From assembly GCF_018623035.1 (NCBI RefSeq), contig NZ_CP076023.1, forward strand, positions 2,108,001 through 2,172,000: a stretch of DNA of 64,000 nucleotides, read 5' to 3'. The stretch comes from Cellulomonas dongxiuzhuiae. Its GTDB lineage: Bacteria; Actinomycetota; Actinomycetes; Actinomycetales; Cellulomonadaceae. The stretch's first letter is position 1, and every line of letters starts with the position of its first letter. The notes under the pieces were generated by a model, which saw nothing but the letters and a program-made list of their open reading frames with translations, was not told where the DNA came from and did no database searches. Of this stretch, positions 1 through 8,209 are shown piece by piece. Made by a program: the position numbers and the translations under genes.

Positions 1-594
1 GCGCGCGTACGCGTTCTCGTGCGCCTGGTCGCGCACGATGAGGTACGAGATCGTCGAGCGGGCCGTCTTGTTGTCGGTCATCTCGTAGATCCGGCACTTC
101 TGCAGGCGGCCCGTCGACTCGAGCATGAGGTTGTACAGCAGGTCGAGGACGAGGTTGCCGGAGTTGTACACGTACGACCCGCTCCACGGGTTGCCGGCGG
201 CGTCGACCGGCAGGGCTCCCTGCGCGGCCACGAGGTAGTGGTGGATGTTGCTCTCGTCGAGCGCGACGCGCAGCGGCGTGTCACCCCCGGCGCCGGGGGT
301 GTCCAACGGGTCCGTCTTCTTGCCCTGGTAGCGCGGCGAGCCGTCGAGCAGGCGCGCGATGGTCGTGCCGATGAGCTCGACGTGGCTGATCTCCTCGGTG
401 CCGATGCCCTGCAGCAGGTCGCGGTACGGCTTCCCGGCGGGCCCGCGGAAGTTCATGCTCTGGAACAGGTACTGCATCATCGTGCGCATCTCGCCGAACT
501 GACCGCCGAGCCCCTCCTGGAGCGCGTTGGCTGCGGCCGGGTCCGGCTCGTCGGGGATGATCTCGTGGATCAGGCGCTGGACGTGCAGGTACAT
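1..594 (-). CDS. Manganese catalase (ferritin-like), truncated at the window edge
   Basis: The 198 visible N-terminal codons read as a non-haem dimanganese catalase, which disproportionates hydrogen peroxide in the cytoplasm. The protein starts MYLHVQRLIHEI and carries the family's helical ferritin-like segments, with the metal-ligand regions around 'GGQFGEMRTMMQYLFQS' and 'GTEEISHVELI' (about residues 29-75). The ATG at 594 is the natural start for this family. The C-terminal half lies outside the window. The gene is in the same direction as the DUF899 gene, 74 bases behind it, so the two may be co-transcribed as a peroxide-defence pair; that link is inferred from position only. Confidence 0.9.
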   Translation of the reverse strand, partial: MYLHVQRLIHEIIPDEPDPAAANALQEGLGGQFGEMRTMMQYLFQSMNFRGPAGKPYRDLLQGIGTEEISHVELIGTTIARLLDGSPRYQGKKTDPLDTPGAGGDTPLRVALDESNIHHYLVAAQGALPVDAAGNPWSGSYVYNSGNLVLDLLYNLMLESTGRLQKCRIYEMTDNKTARSTISYLIVRDQAHENAYAR

Positions 595-668
595 GGTTGT
601 CCTACTTCCTGTGGCGGTCGTGGGACCTCCACGGTGCACCCGTAAGCCCACGTCGGCATCTCGAGGCG

Positions 669-1451
669 TCAGTGGTGATGGCCGCGACGGCCGAGCGTCT
701 CGACCGGGCGGGCCCCCGCACGCGTCCACTGCGGGACCGGTCGACCGGTCGGGCCCCAGGTGGCCTCGCCCTCGGCGTCCGTACGCCAGTACCAGCACGG
801 CCCGTTGCCCTCGGGCCATCCCTCGGGGTTCTCCTGCCAGGCCTCGCCCCGGCCGTACGGGGTCAGGTCGAGCAGCGCGAACGACGGCCCGGCGACCTCG
901 GTGCCGCGTCCGGTCGTGGTGTACGTGAGGTAGGCGCGGTCGCCGTCGCGCAGGAAGCACGTGAGCCGGCCCATGTCCCCGCCGATCGGCGGCGCCACGT
1001 CACGCACCGAGTACCACGGCTGGGTGTACCCCATGAAGTCGAGGTACGGCGCGACCTCGTCCCACCGACCGGTCGTCAGGATCGCGAACGAGACCCCCCG
1101 GGCATGGAGGTAGACGGCGTCCTTCTGCTGCCACGCCGTGACGGTGCAGCCTTCGCACTGCCCCTGGTGAGGTGCCCCGTCGTGCCACATGTGCTGGTAG
1201 ACGAGGAGCTCGTCGCGGCCCTCGAAGAGGTCGAGGAACGGCACGGGGCCCTGCGCCCCGACGACCTCGACGCCGCCGTCAACCTCCACCATCGGCAGGC
1301 GCCGACGTGCGGCCGCGAGCGCGTCGCCCGCTCGGGTGTGCGCCTTCTCGCGGACGAGGAGCTCGTCGCGCGCGGCCTGCCAGGTGGCGAGGTCGACGAC
1401 GGGTGGACGCCCGGACGCGGGCGCGGTCGGGTTCTCGTGCGTGGTGGTCAT
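669..1451 (-). CDS. DUF899 family thioredoxin-like protein
   Basis: This 260-residue protein belongs to the DUF899 family, which has a thioredoxin-like fold and no firmly established reaction. Family signatures seen are the start 'VVDLATWQAARDELLVREKAHTR', the 'LLVYQHMWHDGAPHQGQCEGCT' segment with a CxxC pair (about residues 97-101), and 'FMGYTQPWYSVRD'. The ATG at 1451 has a GGAGAGA ribosome site directly before it. It lies upstream of the manganese catalase on the same strand. A histidine-rich tail ends the protein. A redox or peroxide-related role is plausible but only inferred from fold and neighbour. Confidence 0.85.
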   Translation of the reverse strand: MTTTHENPTAPASGRPPVVDLATWQAARDELLVREKAHTRAGDALAAARRRLPMVEVDGGVEVVGAQGPVPFLDLFEGRDELLVYQHMWHDGAPHQGQCEGCTVTAWQQKDAVYLHARGVSFAILTTGRWDEVAPYLDFMGYTQPWYSVRDVAPPIGGDMGRLTCFLRDGDRAYLTYTTTGRGTEVAGPSFALLDLTPYGRGEAWQENPEGWPEGNGPCWYWRTDAEGEATWGPTGRPVPQWTRAGARPVETLGRRGHHH

Positions 1452-1590
1452 GGTCTCTCCGCGACGTGGCGCGGGCGCCGGGGTCCGGCGTCCTGGGTCA
1501 CCCGTACTGACGCGGCGCGGCGTCCGAACTCATCGCGCGGCACCCCGCCCAGGAGTCGGCAGGGCGACACACGCCGGACACCATGTGCGC

Positions 1591-1621
1591 AAGACGTCAC
1601 GAGAACGTCTTCCGGCCGGAA
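1591..1621. promoter_or_regulatory. Candidate operator of the nitrilase cluster
   Basis: A perfect inverted repeat AAGACGT-N7-ACGTCTT (1591-1611) is followed directly by the 12-base palindrome TTCCGGCCGGAA (1610-1621). Both lie in the 204-base divergent gap between the DUF899 gene and the radical SAM gene, ending 35 bases before the latter's ATG. No clear -10/-35 pair was found here, so the regulator and the exact promoter are unknown. Confidence 0.4.
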
Positions 1622-1655
1622 CCAGGACGAAAGAGACGCCCACTTCACTGGTGGC

Positions 1656-2723
1656 ATGTCACCGACCGACCAGCTCTCGACCCGCGTGAGCATCGCGCTC
1701 CTCGGGGTGCGCAGCGAGGCCCCCGTCCGCCGCCAGGGCGGCGCGGGGCCGAGCGACGACGGACACTTCGTCATCGGTGGTGCCGGGGCCGCGATCCCGA
1801 TCGACCCGACCAGCCCCTACGTCGTCCGCGACGGGCGGCTGACGCTCGACGGCGCCGACCTGGGGATGGACGTGGCACCCGTGGCCCGCCCGCGGTTCTA
1901 CGACCTGTCGACGGCCGACGGGACGCCGTACGACAGGATCGCCAAGCTGCACGGCAAGGACGTCCTGGCCACGACCGTCGTCCAGACGTGCGTCCGGTAC
2001 GACGCGAGCGAGCGCTGCCGGTTCTGCGCGATCGAGGCGTCCCTGGCGTCGGGGAGCACGGTCGCGGTCAAGACGCCCGCGATGCTCGCCGAGGTGGCAC
2101 GCGCGGCGCGGGACCTGGACGGCGTGTCGCAGATGGTCATGACGACCGGCACGTCCAACGGTCGCGATCGCGGCGCCACCCACCTGGCGCGGTGCGTGCG
2201 GGCCGTCAAGGAGGCCGTCCCCGAGCTCGAGATCCAGGTCCAGTGCGAGCCCCCCGCGGACCTGCGGGCCCTGGCGGACCTGTACGACGCGGGTGCGCGC
2301 TCGATCGGCATCCACGTCGAGTCGATGGACGACGACGTGCGACGGCAGTGGATGCCGGGCAAGTCGACCGTGCCGCTCGACGAGTACCGCGCGGCGTGGC
2401 GCGAGGCCGTGCGGGTGTTCGGCCGCAACCAGGTCTCGACGTACCTGCTCGTGGGCCTCGGTGAGGACCCCGACGAGCTGGTCTCGGGGGCTGCGGAGCT
2501 CGTCGAGCTGGGCGTGTACCCGTTCGTCGTGCCGTTCCGGCCGCTCGCCGGCACCCTCGCCACCGACGTCGACCACGTGGCGGCACCGTCCCGGGGGGTC
2601 GTCGCCGACGTCACCGCCCGCGTCGCGGCGCTGCTGCGGGCCGCGGGCATGCGGGGCTCCGACCAGGCGGCCGGGTGCGCCGCGTGCGGCGCGTGCAGCG
2701 CCCTGTCGACGGCGGGGGGCTGA
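1656..2723 (+). CDS. Radical SAM protein, MSMEG_0568 / NitD type
   Basis: This 355-residue radical SAM enzyme is the conserved radical SAM member of Nit1C nitrilase clusters. The [4Fe-4S] cysteines are C112, C121 and C124, a C-x8-C-x2-C spacing rather than the common C-x3-C-x2-C. A glycine-rich SAM-binding segment and 'IQVQCEPPADLRALADLYDAG' follow. The protein ends with an additional CxxCxxC cluster (CAACGAC) that could hold an auxiliary metal site. The ATG at 1656 is chosen because the homologous 'MSPTDQLSTRVSIALLGVR' start begins there; the frame stays open upstream but that sequence is an unlikely extension. It is the first gene of a nine-gene run. The reaction is unknown. Confidence 0.9.
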   Translation: MSPTDQLSTRVSIALLGVRSEAPVRRQGGAGPSDDGHFVIGGAGAAIPIDPTSPYVVRDGRLTLDGADLGMDVAPVARPRFYDLSTADGTPYDRIAKLHGKDVLATTVVQTCVRYDASERCRFCAIEASLASGSTVAVKTPAMLAEVARAARDLDGVSQMVMTTGTSNGRDRGATHLARCVRAVKEAVPELEIQVQCEPPADLRALADLYDAGARSIGIHVESMDDDVRRQWMPGKSTVPLDEYRAAWREAVRVFGRNQVSTYLLVGLGEDPDELVSGAAELVELGVYPFVVPFRPLAGTLATDVDHVAAPSRGVVADVTARVAALLRAAGMRGSDQAAGCAACGACSALSTAGG

Positions 2724-2724
2724 C

Positions 2725-4173
2725 GTGCTCGACGTCCCCACGCTCTCCGGGTCCGTGCTCTCGCGGTCCGTCCCTGCCGCTCCGTGGACCGTGCGCCGGG
2801 CCGCGGCGCGGCACGTCACGGCCTACCGCGCGCTGCGCCGCGACGTCTTCGTCGACGAGCAGGGCCTGTTCGCCGTCGACGACGCGGACCGCGTCGACGA
2901 CGACCCGCGCACCGAGGTGCTGGTCGCCGTCGACGACGTGGGGCGGGTCCTCGGCGGCGTGCGCCTGGCGTCGGCGGTCGAGGCGCTCGACGCGTCGGGT
3001 CGCGACCTGGGCTGGTGGACCGGCAGCCGGCTGGTCGTGGCACGCGACGCGCGCGGGGCCGGCGGGATCGGCGCGGCCCTCGTGCGCGCCGCCTGCGCGC
3101 GTGCCACCGAGCTCGGGGTCCTGCGGTTCGAGGCGACGGTGCAGGTGCGCAACCGCGTCCTGTTCGAGCGCCTGGGCTGGCAGGCCTGGGCGACGTGCGA
3201 CGTGCAGGGCAGCCCGCACGTGCGGATGAGGTGGCCCGTCACGCGGGTCGCCGACCTGGTCCGCTCGACGAAGTCGGCGCTGGCGTCGCTGCTCGGCCCG
3301 CTGGCCGCCGACGTCGGCACCGTCCTGCCGGTCGGCACGCTCGGCGGTGCCGGCTTCCGCGGCGACGACGGTGCGCCCGTTCCCGGCACGGACCTGGTCG
3401 CCGCGTGCGACGCGATCCTGCCCGCGCTGCTCGAGCGCGACCCGGAGTGGGCCGGCTGGTGCGCGGTGCTCGTCAACGTCAACGACCTCACGGCGATGGG
3501 GGCGTACCCCGTGGGTCTGCTGGACGCGCTCGCAGCCCCCACCGAGTCGTTCGCGCACCGCGTCATGAACGGTGTGCGCAGCGCCGCCCAGGCGTGGGGG
3601 GTGCCCGTCCTCGGCGGGCACACCCAGCTCGGCGTGCCGGCCGCGCTGTCGGTGACGGCGCTGGGACGGACCGACCGTCCGGTGCCCGGCGGCGGTGGCC
3701 GCCCCGGTGACGCGCTGTCGCTGACGGCGGACCTGACCGGCCGGTGGCGTCGCGGGTTCGAGGGGCGGCAGTGGGACTCCACGTCCGCCCGCGGCGCCGC
3801 CGACCTGCGGCACCTGGCCACGGCCGTCGCCCGGGCCGCTCCGCGTGCGGCCAAGGACGTGTCCATGGCCGGCGTCGTGGGGACCACCGCGATGCTCGCC
3901 GAGGCGTCGGGCACGGGCGCCGAGATCGAGGTCGGCCACGTCCCGACGCCCGCGAGCGCCGCGACGGGCGACTGGCTGACCTGCTTCCCCGGCTTCGGGA
4001 TGCTCACGGCCGACGAGCCGGGCACCTCACGCATGCCGGTCGCCACCGCACCGCTCGCGGCGTCCGCCGAGTGCGGGCGCCTGACCGTGGAGCCCGGCGT
4101 GCGGCTGCGCTGGCCCGACGGCGCCGTCACGGCGGCCGTGCCCGGCGTCGCCACGGGCCTGGGCGCCGCCTGA
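2725..4173 (+). CDS. Fused GNAT acetyltransferase / AIR synthase-like protein (MSMEG_0567-Sll0786 plus Sll0787 type)
   Basis: The 482-residue protein joins two domains that are separate genes in many Nit1C clusters. Residues about 15-165 form a GNAT N-acyltransferase (Q/R-x-x-G-x-G/A-like 'DARGAGGIGAALVRAA'). Residues about 175-480 form a PurM/SelD-like AIR synthase domain with 'FRGDDGAP' near its start and 'NVNDLTAMGAYPVGLLDAL', typical of an ATP-binding phosphate-transfer fold. The GTG at 2725 starts one base after the preceding stop, implying translational coupling. Substrates are unknown. The family is nitrogen-starvation or cyanide-growth associated in other bacteria, and the domain calls are firmer than any function. 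Confidence 0.88.
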   Translation: MLDVPTLSGSVLSRSVPAAPWTVRRAAARHVTAYRALRRDVFVDEQGLFAVDDADRVDDDPRTEVLVAVDDVGRVLGGVRLASAVEALDASGRDLGWWTGSRLVVARDARGAGGIGAALVRAACARATELGVLRFEATVQVRNRVLFERLGWQAWATCDVQGSPHVRMRWPVTRVADLVRSTKSALASLLGPLAADVGTVLPVGTLGGAGFRGDDGAPVPGTDLVAACDAILPALLERDPEWAGWCAVLVNVNDLTAMGAYPVGLLDALAAPTESFAHRVMNGVRSAAQAWGVPVLGGHTQLGVPAALSVTALGRTDRPVPGGGGRPGDALSLTADLTGRWRRGFEGRQWDSTSARGAADLRHLATAVARAAPRAAKDVSMAGVVGTTAMLAEASGTGAEIEVGHVPTPASAATGDWLTCFPGFGMLTADEPGTSRMPVATAPLAASAECGRLTVEPGVRLRWPDGAVTAAVPGVATGLGAA

Positions 4174-4248
4174 GCGCCACCCCCCATCCACCCGCCGGTG
4201 GCGTCCGCCGCCGGTCCAGCCCCCGCCAGTCCCCCCAGGAGGAGCAGC

Positions 4249-4770
4249 ATGCCGTTCGACGAGCAGATCCAGGCCAACATCGAGGCGTCGCTCGCGGAGA
4301 TCCCGCACCCGTCGCTGCCGAAGGGCACGAACCTGTACGGCTCGACCAAGATCTTCCCGGACTACCAGGCGCAGGAGGGCGAGTCCTACCTCACGCTCGT
4401 GCACGGCATCCCGCACGAGTCCTCGGTGAGCTTCGTCGCGATCCTGCAGGCGACGCGTGCGCTGCGCAAGGGCTTCGAGTCGGCCATCTACTTCTACGGG
4501 CCGGGCACGCTGGCGTGTGCGGCGAACCGCGGCTTCCCGACGACGGGCGACGCGGGGTTCCCCGGCGAGCTCAACATGAACGGGTCGCTGGAGACGTTCA
4601 TCGCCGAGGGGGGCACGGTGTTCTGCTGCCGCTTCGGGATGGCGCTGCACGGGATGCGCGAGGAGGACCTGCTCGCAGGTGTCGTCCCGGCGCACCCGCT
4701 GGACGTCCAGGACGCGCTGATCCACTACGCGCGCAAGGGTGCCGTCATCAACTCGACCTACAACCTGTGA
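4249..4770 (+). CDS. Nitrogen starvation response protein, MSMEG_0572/Sll0783 (NitB) family
   Basis: This 173-residue protein is the small conserved member of Nit1C clusters, recognised by 'PHPSLPKGTNLYGSTKIFPDYQ' near the start and the 'NMNGSLETFIAEGGTVFCCRFGMALHGM' segment. No enzymatic motif is evident. The ATG at 4249 has a strong AGGAGGAG site five bases upstream, and 75 bases separate it from the preceding gene, so it may have its own translation control. In cyanobacteria the homologue responds to nitrogen limitation. Its biochemical role is unknown. Confidence 0.9.
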   Translation: MPFDEQIQANIEASLAEIPHPSLPKGTNLYGSTKIFPDYQAQEGESYLTLVHGIPHESSVSFVAILQATRALRKGFESAIYFYGPGTLACAANRGFPTTGDAGFPGELNMNGSLETFIAEGGTVFCCRFGMALHGMREEDLLAGVVPAHPLDVQDALIHYARKGAVINSTYNL

Positions 4771-4780
4771 GGGGCGCGTC

Positions 4781-5680
4781 GTGACGCTCACGGTCGCCGC
4801 GGTGTCGGCGAACTTCACACGGGACCTCGAGCAGAACTTCGCGGTGGTGGAGCAGACGCTGGCCGACGCGCGCGCGGCCGGTGCTCGTCTGGTGGTCTTC
4901 CCGGAGGCGTCGATCGGCGGCTACCTGTCGTCGTTGGGCAACCACGGGGACACGGCGGGCGCGGGGCCACGGTCGCTGCCGCCGGCGGTCCGGCTGGACG
5001 GGCCCGAGATCGCCCGCGTGCAGGCGCTGGCCGGGGACACGGTCGTGGTCATCGGGTTCTGCGAGCTCGGCGAGGACGGCGTGACCCGCTACAACGCGGC
5101 GGTCTGCCTGGACGGGACGCGCGTGTACGGCTCGTACCGCAAGGTGCACCAGCCGCTGGGCGAGGGGGCGTCGTACGCGGCGGGTGGGGGCTACGAGGCG
5201 TTCGACACCCCGGTGGGTCGGCTCGGGATGCAGATCTGCTACGACAAGGCGTTCCCGGAGGCCGCACGCGTGCTGGCCCTGGACGGTGCGGAGATCATCG
5301 TCTCGCTGTCGGCGTGGCCGGCGGCGCGCACCGCGACGGCCCAGAACCTGCAGGAGGACCGGTGGACGTACCGGTTCAACCTGTTCGACAGCGCACGTGC
5401 GCTGGACAACCAGGTGTTCTGGATCGCGTCGAACCAGTCGGGCACGTTCGGCTCGCTGCGCTACGTGGCCAACAGCAAGGTCGTGGACCCGGGCGGCAAC
5501 GTGCTCGCCACGACGCTGCTCGGTGCGGGGCTGGCGGTCGCGGAGATCGACGTGGAGGGCACGTTCCGCGCGATGCGGGCGGGGATGTTCCACCTGCGTG
5601 ACCGGCGGCCGGACGCGTACGGCCCGGTCACGGCCCTCGCGTCCCCGACCACCGTCCGGCGGGAGCACGCTCATGCCTGA
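4781..5680 (+). CDS. Nitrilase, Nit1 / NitC (Nit6803-like)
   Basis: This is a 299-residue carbon-nitrogen hydrolase of the nitrilase branch. The catalytic triad is intact: E42 ('FPEASIGGYL'), K121 ('YRKVHQP') and C153 ('QICYDKAFPE'). NitC homologues are linked to growth on cyanide as nitrogen source; related Nit6803 enzymes hydrolyse nitriles to acids plus ammonia. The start is taken as GTG 4781, whose product 'VTLTVAAVSANFTRDLEQN' matches the usual N-terminus and which lies ten bases after the preceding stop. It overlaps the next gene by eight bases. The natural substrate in this organism is not shown by the sequence. Confidence 0.92.
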   Translation: MTLTVAAVSANFTRDLEQNFAVVEQTLADARAAGARLVVFPEASIGGYLSSLGNHGDTAGAGPRSLPPAVRLDGPEIARVQALAGDTVVVIGFCELGEDGVTRYNAAVCLDGTRVYGSYRKVHQPLGEGASYAAGGGYEAFDTPVGRLGMQICYDKAFPEAARVLALDGAEIIVSLSAWPAARTATAQNLQEDRWTYRFNLFDSARALDNQVFWIASNQSGTFGSLRYVANSKVVDPGGNVLATTLLGAGLAVAEIDVEGTFRAMRAGMFHLRDRRPDAYGPVTALASPTTVRREHAHA

Positions 5681-6008
5681 GATGACGTTCGAGGTGCGGT
5701 GGCCCGACGGCACCGCGACCGCGTGCTACTCCCCCAGCCTCGTCGTGTGGGACCACCTCGAGGTGGGCGCCGACTACCCGGTCGCCGAGCTCGTGGCGCG
5801 CACGTCGCGGGCGCTCGCGGAGGCGAGCGACCGGGTCCGCGAGCGCTACGGCCTGCGGTGCACGTCGGCGGCGCGGCAGCAGGCGCAGATCGAGGAGCTG
5901 GCGGCGCGGTTCGACCCGGGGGCGCCGGTGCGGGTGGTGCGGATGGCGCCGCCGCCGCCGGGTCCGGTCGGGGGCGCCGTCGCGGGGACACGGGCAGGTG
6001 CGGCGTGA
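5673..6008 (+). CDS. MSMEG_0570 family nitrogen starvation response protein (NitG type)
   Basis: This 111-residue protein begins 'MPEMTFEVRWPDGTATACYSPSLVVWDHLEVGADYPV', the conserved core of the MSMEG_0570 family. The C-terminal 30 residues are a low-complexity proline/glycine/alanine tail. The ATG lies inside the end of the nitrilase gene (eight-base overlap), and its own stop shares the GTGA overlap with the monooxygenase gene, so all three should be translated together. It has no catalytic motif; a small accessory or binding role is a guess. Confidence 0.85.
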   Translation: MPEMTFEVRWPDGTATACYSPSLVVWDHLEVGADYPVAELVARTSRALAEASDRVRERYGLRCTSAARQQAQIEELAARFDPGAPVRVVRMAPPPPGPVGGAVAGTRAGAA

Positions 6009-7321
6009 TCCGGGCGCGGGTCCGCGGGGACGCGCACCACCGGGTGGTGGTGGTCGGCGCCGGTCAGGCGGGTCTGGCGCTGTCGCACGAGCTGGTGGCC
6101 CGTGGGGTGGACCACCTGGTGCTCGAGCGTGAGAGCGTCGCGCACGAGTGGCGTGACGGCCGGTGGGACGCGTTCACGCTGGTGACGCCGAACTGGCACT
6201 GCCGGCTGCCGGGCTACGCGTACGACGGGCCGGACCCGGACGGGTTCATGCGCCGGGACGAGGTGTACCGGTGGGTGCGGCGGTACGCGGACACGTTCGA
6301 CGCGCCGGTGGCCGAGGGGGTGGCCGTGACGCGGCTCGCGCGGCGCGAGCGCGGCGGGTTCGTCGTGTCGACGTCGGCGGGGGTCGTCACCGCGGACGTC
6401 GTGGTCGCCGCCGTCGGCGGGTACCACCGGCCGGTGACGCCGGGGTGGGCGGGCGCGCTGCCGCGGCGGGTGGTGCAGGTGCACTCCCACCGGTACCGCA
6501 GCGCGGACCGGCTGCCCCCGGGGCCGGTGCTCGTGGTGGGCACGGGGCAGTCGGGGACGCAGATCGCGGAGGACCTGCTGCTCGCGGGGCGCGAGGTGCA
6601 CCTGGCGGCGGGGCGCGCGCCGCGGGTGGCTCGTCGTTACCGGGGCCGCGACTGCATGACGTGGCTGGCCGAGATGGGCGTGTACGACGTGCCCGTCGCG
6701 GCGCGGGGCCTGGCCAAGCGCGAGTCGACGAACCACTACGTGACGGGGCGTGACGGCGGGCGGGACATCGACCTGCGGGACTTCGCGCGCCGCGGCATGC
6801 ACCTGTACGGGCGGGCGACGGGTGTGGGGGTCGACGCGTCGGGTGCGGCGGCGGTCACGTTCGCGCCGACGCTCGCGGCGGACCTGGACCACGCCGACGC
6901 GGTGGCGGAGTCGATCAAGGACGACATCGACCGCCACATCGCGGCCCGCGGCATCAGCGCGCCGGTCGAGCCGCGGTACACCCCGGTGTGGCGTCCGGAC
7001 GGGGAGCCCACGTCGCTGCCGGTCGACCGGCTCGCCGCGGTGGTGTGGTCCGTCGGGTTCCGTGCCGACTGGTCCTGGCTCGGTCCGCTGGTGGGTGCGG
7101 TGCTGGACGACGAGGGGCACCCGCGGCACGTCCGCGGCCTGAGCCCGGAGCCGGGCCTGGCGTTCCTGGGGCTGCCGTGGCAGCACACCTGGGGGTCGGG
7201 CCGGTTCCTGGGGGTGGCGCAGGACGCCCGGCACCTCGCGGAGCGGCTCGTGGCGGGCGGGTGGGCGCGCTCGGCGGACGAGCTCGCCGTGTCCGTGCCC
7301 GCGGCGGCGGTGGGTGGGTGA
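6005..7321 (+). CDS. Flavin-dependent oxidoreductase, MSMEG_0569 / NitH family
   Basis: This 438-residue flavoprotein monooxygenase-like enzyme has an N-terminal FAD-binding Rossmann motif ('VVVVGAGQAGLALSHEL', about residues 13-29) and a second dinucleotide motif for NAD(P)H ('VLVVGTGQSGTQIAEDL', about 176-192), an arrangement like flavin-containing and Baeyer-Villiger monooxygenases. The late 'FLGLPWQHTWGSGRFLGVAQDA' segment is typical of the family. The GTG at 6005 forms a GTGA overlap with the preceding stop. It is a conserved Nit1C member, probably oxidising the precursor or product of the cluster's unknown compound. Confidence 0.9.
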   Translation: MIRARVRGDAHHRVVVVGAGQAGLALSHELVARGVDHLVLERESVAHEWRDGRWDAFTLVTPNWHCRLPGYAYDGPDPDGFMRRDEVYRWVRRYADTFDAPVAEGVAVTRLARRERGGFVVSTSAGVVTADVVVAAVGGYHRPVTPGWAGALPRRVVQVHSHRYRSADRLPPGPVLVVGTGQSGTQIAEDLLLAGREVHLAAGRAPRVARRYRGRDCMTWLAEMGVYDVPVAARGLAKRESTNHYVTGRDGGRDIDLRDFARRGMHLYGRATGVGVDASGAAAVTFAPTLAADLDHADAVAESIKDDIDRHIAARGISAPVEPRYTPVWRPDGEPTSLPVDRLAAVVWSVGFRADWSWLGPLVGAVLDDEGHPRHVRGLSPEPGLAFLGLPWQHTWGSGRFLGVAQDARHLAERLVAGGWARSADELAVSVPAAAVGG

Positions 7322-7343
7322 GCGCGCACGGGGCGGGCGTGGT

Positions 7344-8198
7344 GTGGCGGTGGTGACGATGGCGGCGGTCGCGGCGCACTTCGGCCGCGACGTCGACCGG
7401 AGCCTCGTCAAGATCGCGGGGATCGTCGAGCACGCCCGCGAGCGCGGCGTGGACCTGCTGGTGCTGCCGGACGCGACGATCGGTGGGTACCTGCACGACC
7501 TGTACCACCCCGAGGGAGGCCCGTTGCCGTCGGCGGTGGGCGTGGACGGGCCGGAGGTCGCGGCGGTCGCGGCGCTCGCACGGGACATGGTGGTGTGCGT
7601 CGGGATCGCGGAGCACGCGGGTCCGGGTGCGGGGGCGCGCTACAACACCGCGGTCGCCGTGCACGGTGACGGCGTGCTGGGGGTGCACCGCAAGGTGCAC
7701 CTGCCGCTGGCGGAGAACGAGGCGTACCGCGCGGGTGACGGGTTCGCGGCGTTCGACACCCCGCTGGGTCGGCTGGGGATGCTCATCGACTTCGACAAGA
7801 CGTTCCCGGAGTCGGCGCGCACGCTCGCGCTGGACGGTGCGGTGGTGCTCGCGTGCCTGAGCGCGTGGCCCGCGAGCGTCACGGACCGCTCGGACCGCAT
7901 CCGCAACGACCGGCAGGCACGCCTGTTCGACCTGTACGACTGCGCGCGGGCCGCGGAGAACCAGCTGTACGTGGTGTCGTCGAACCAGACGGGCGTGCTG
8001 GGGGGCCTGCGGTTCCTCGGGCAGGCGAAGGTGGTGGACCCGGCCGGGGAGATCGTGGCCAAGACGTGGGCGAAGGGCGGGCTGGCCGTGGCGACGGCCG
8101 ACGTGCACGGTGACGTCGCCCGGGCGCGGCGGAGCATGCACCACCTGCGGGACCGTGCCGTCGGGGCGTACGCGCTGGGCGCGTACGCGGGGACCTGA
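7344..8198 (+). CDS. Nitrilase-fold paralogue lacking catalytic Glu and Cys
   Basis: The 284-residue protein aligns along its whole length with the cluster's nitrilase (shared 'IGGYL', 'RKVH', 'GRLGM', 'DKxFPE', 'SAWPAS/R', 'SNQxG', 'VVDP'). Two triad residues are changed: the glutamate is D43 ('LPDATIGGYL') and the nucleophilic cysteine is D149 ('GMLIDFDKTFPE'); K117 is kept. Both codons (7470-7472 and 7788-7790, GAC) read cleanly and the frame is intact, so this looks like a maintained, non-nitrilase paralogue rather than decay. The start could be GTG 7344 (weak GGGGCGGG site upstream), GTG 7353 or ATG 7359. It may be a regulatory or scaffold partner of NitC, or may catalyse a different reaction. 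Confidence 0.85.
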   Translation: MAVVTMAAVAAHFGRDVDRSLVKIAGIVEHARERGVDLLVLPDATIGGYLHDLYHPEGGPLPSAVGVDGPEVAAVAALARDMVVCVGIAEHAGPGAGARYNTAVAVHGDGVLGVHRKVHLPLAENEAYRAGDGFAAFDTPLGRLGMLIDFDKTFPESARTLALDGAVVLACLSAWPASVTDRSDRIRNDRQARLFDLYDCARAAENQLYVVSSNQTGVLGGLRFLGQAKVVDPAGEIVAKTWAKGGLAVATADVHGDVARARRSMHHLRDRAVGAYALGAYAGT

Positions 8199-8209
8199 GG
8201 GGAGGCGGC

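Noticed and set aside
597-1655. N-terminal extension of the radical SAM gene
   Set aside because: The frame is open but runs antisense through the DUF899 gene; homology starts at ATG 1656.
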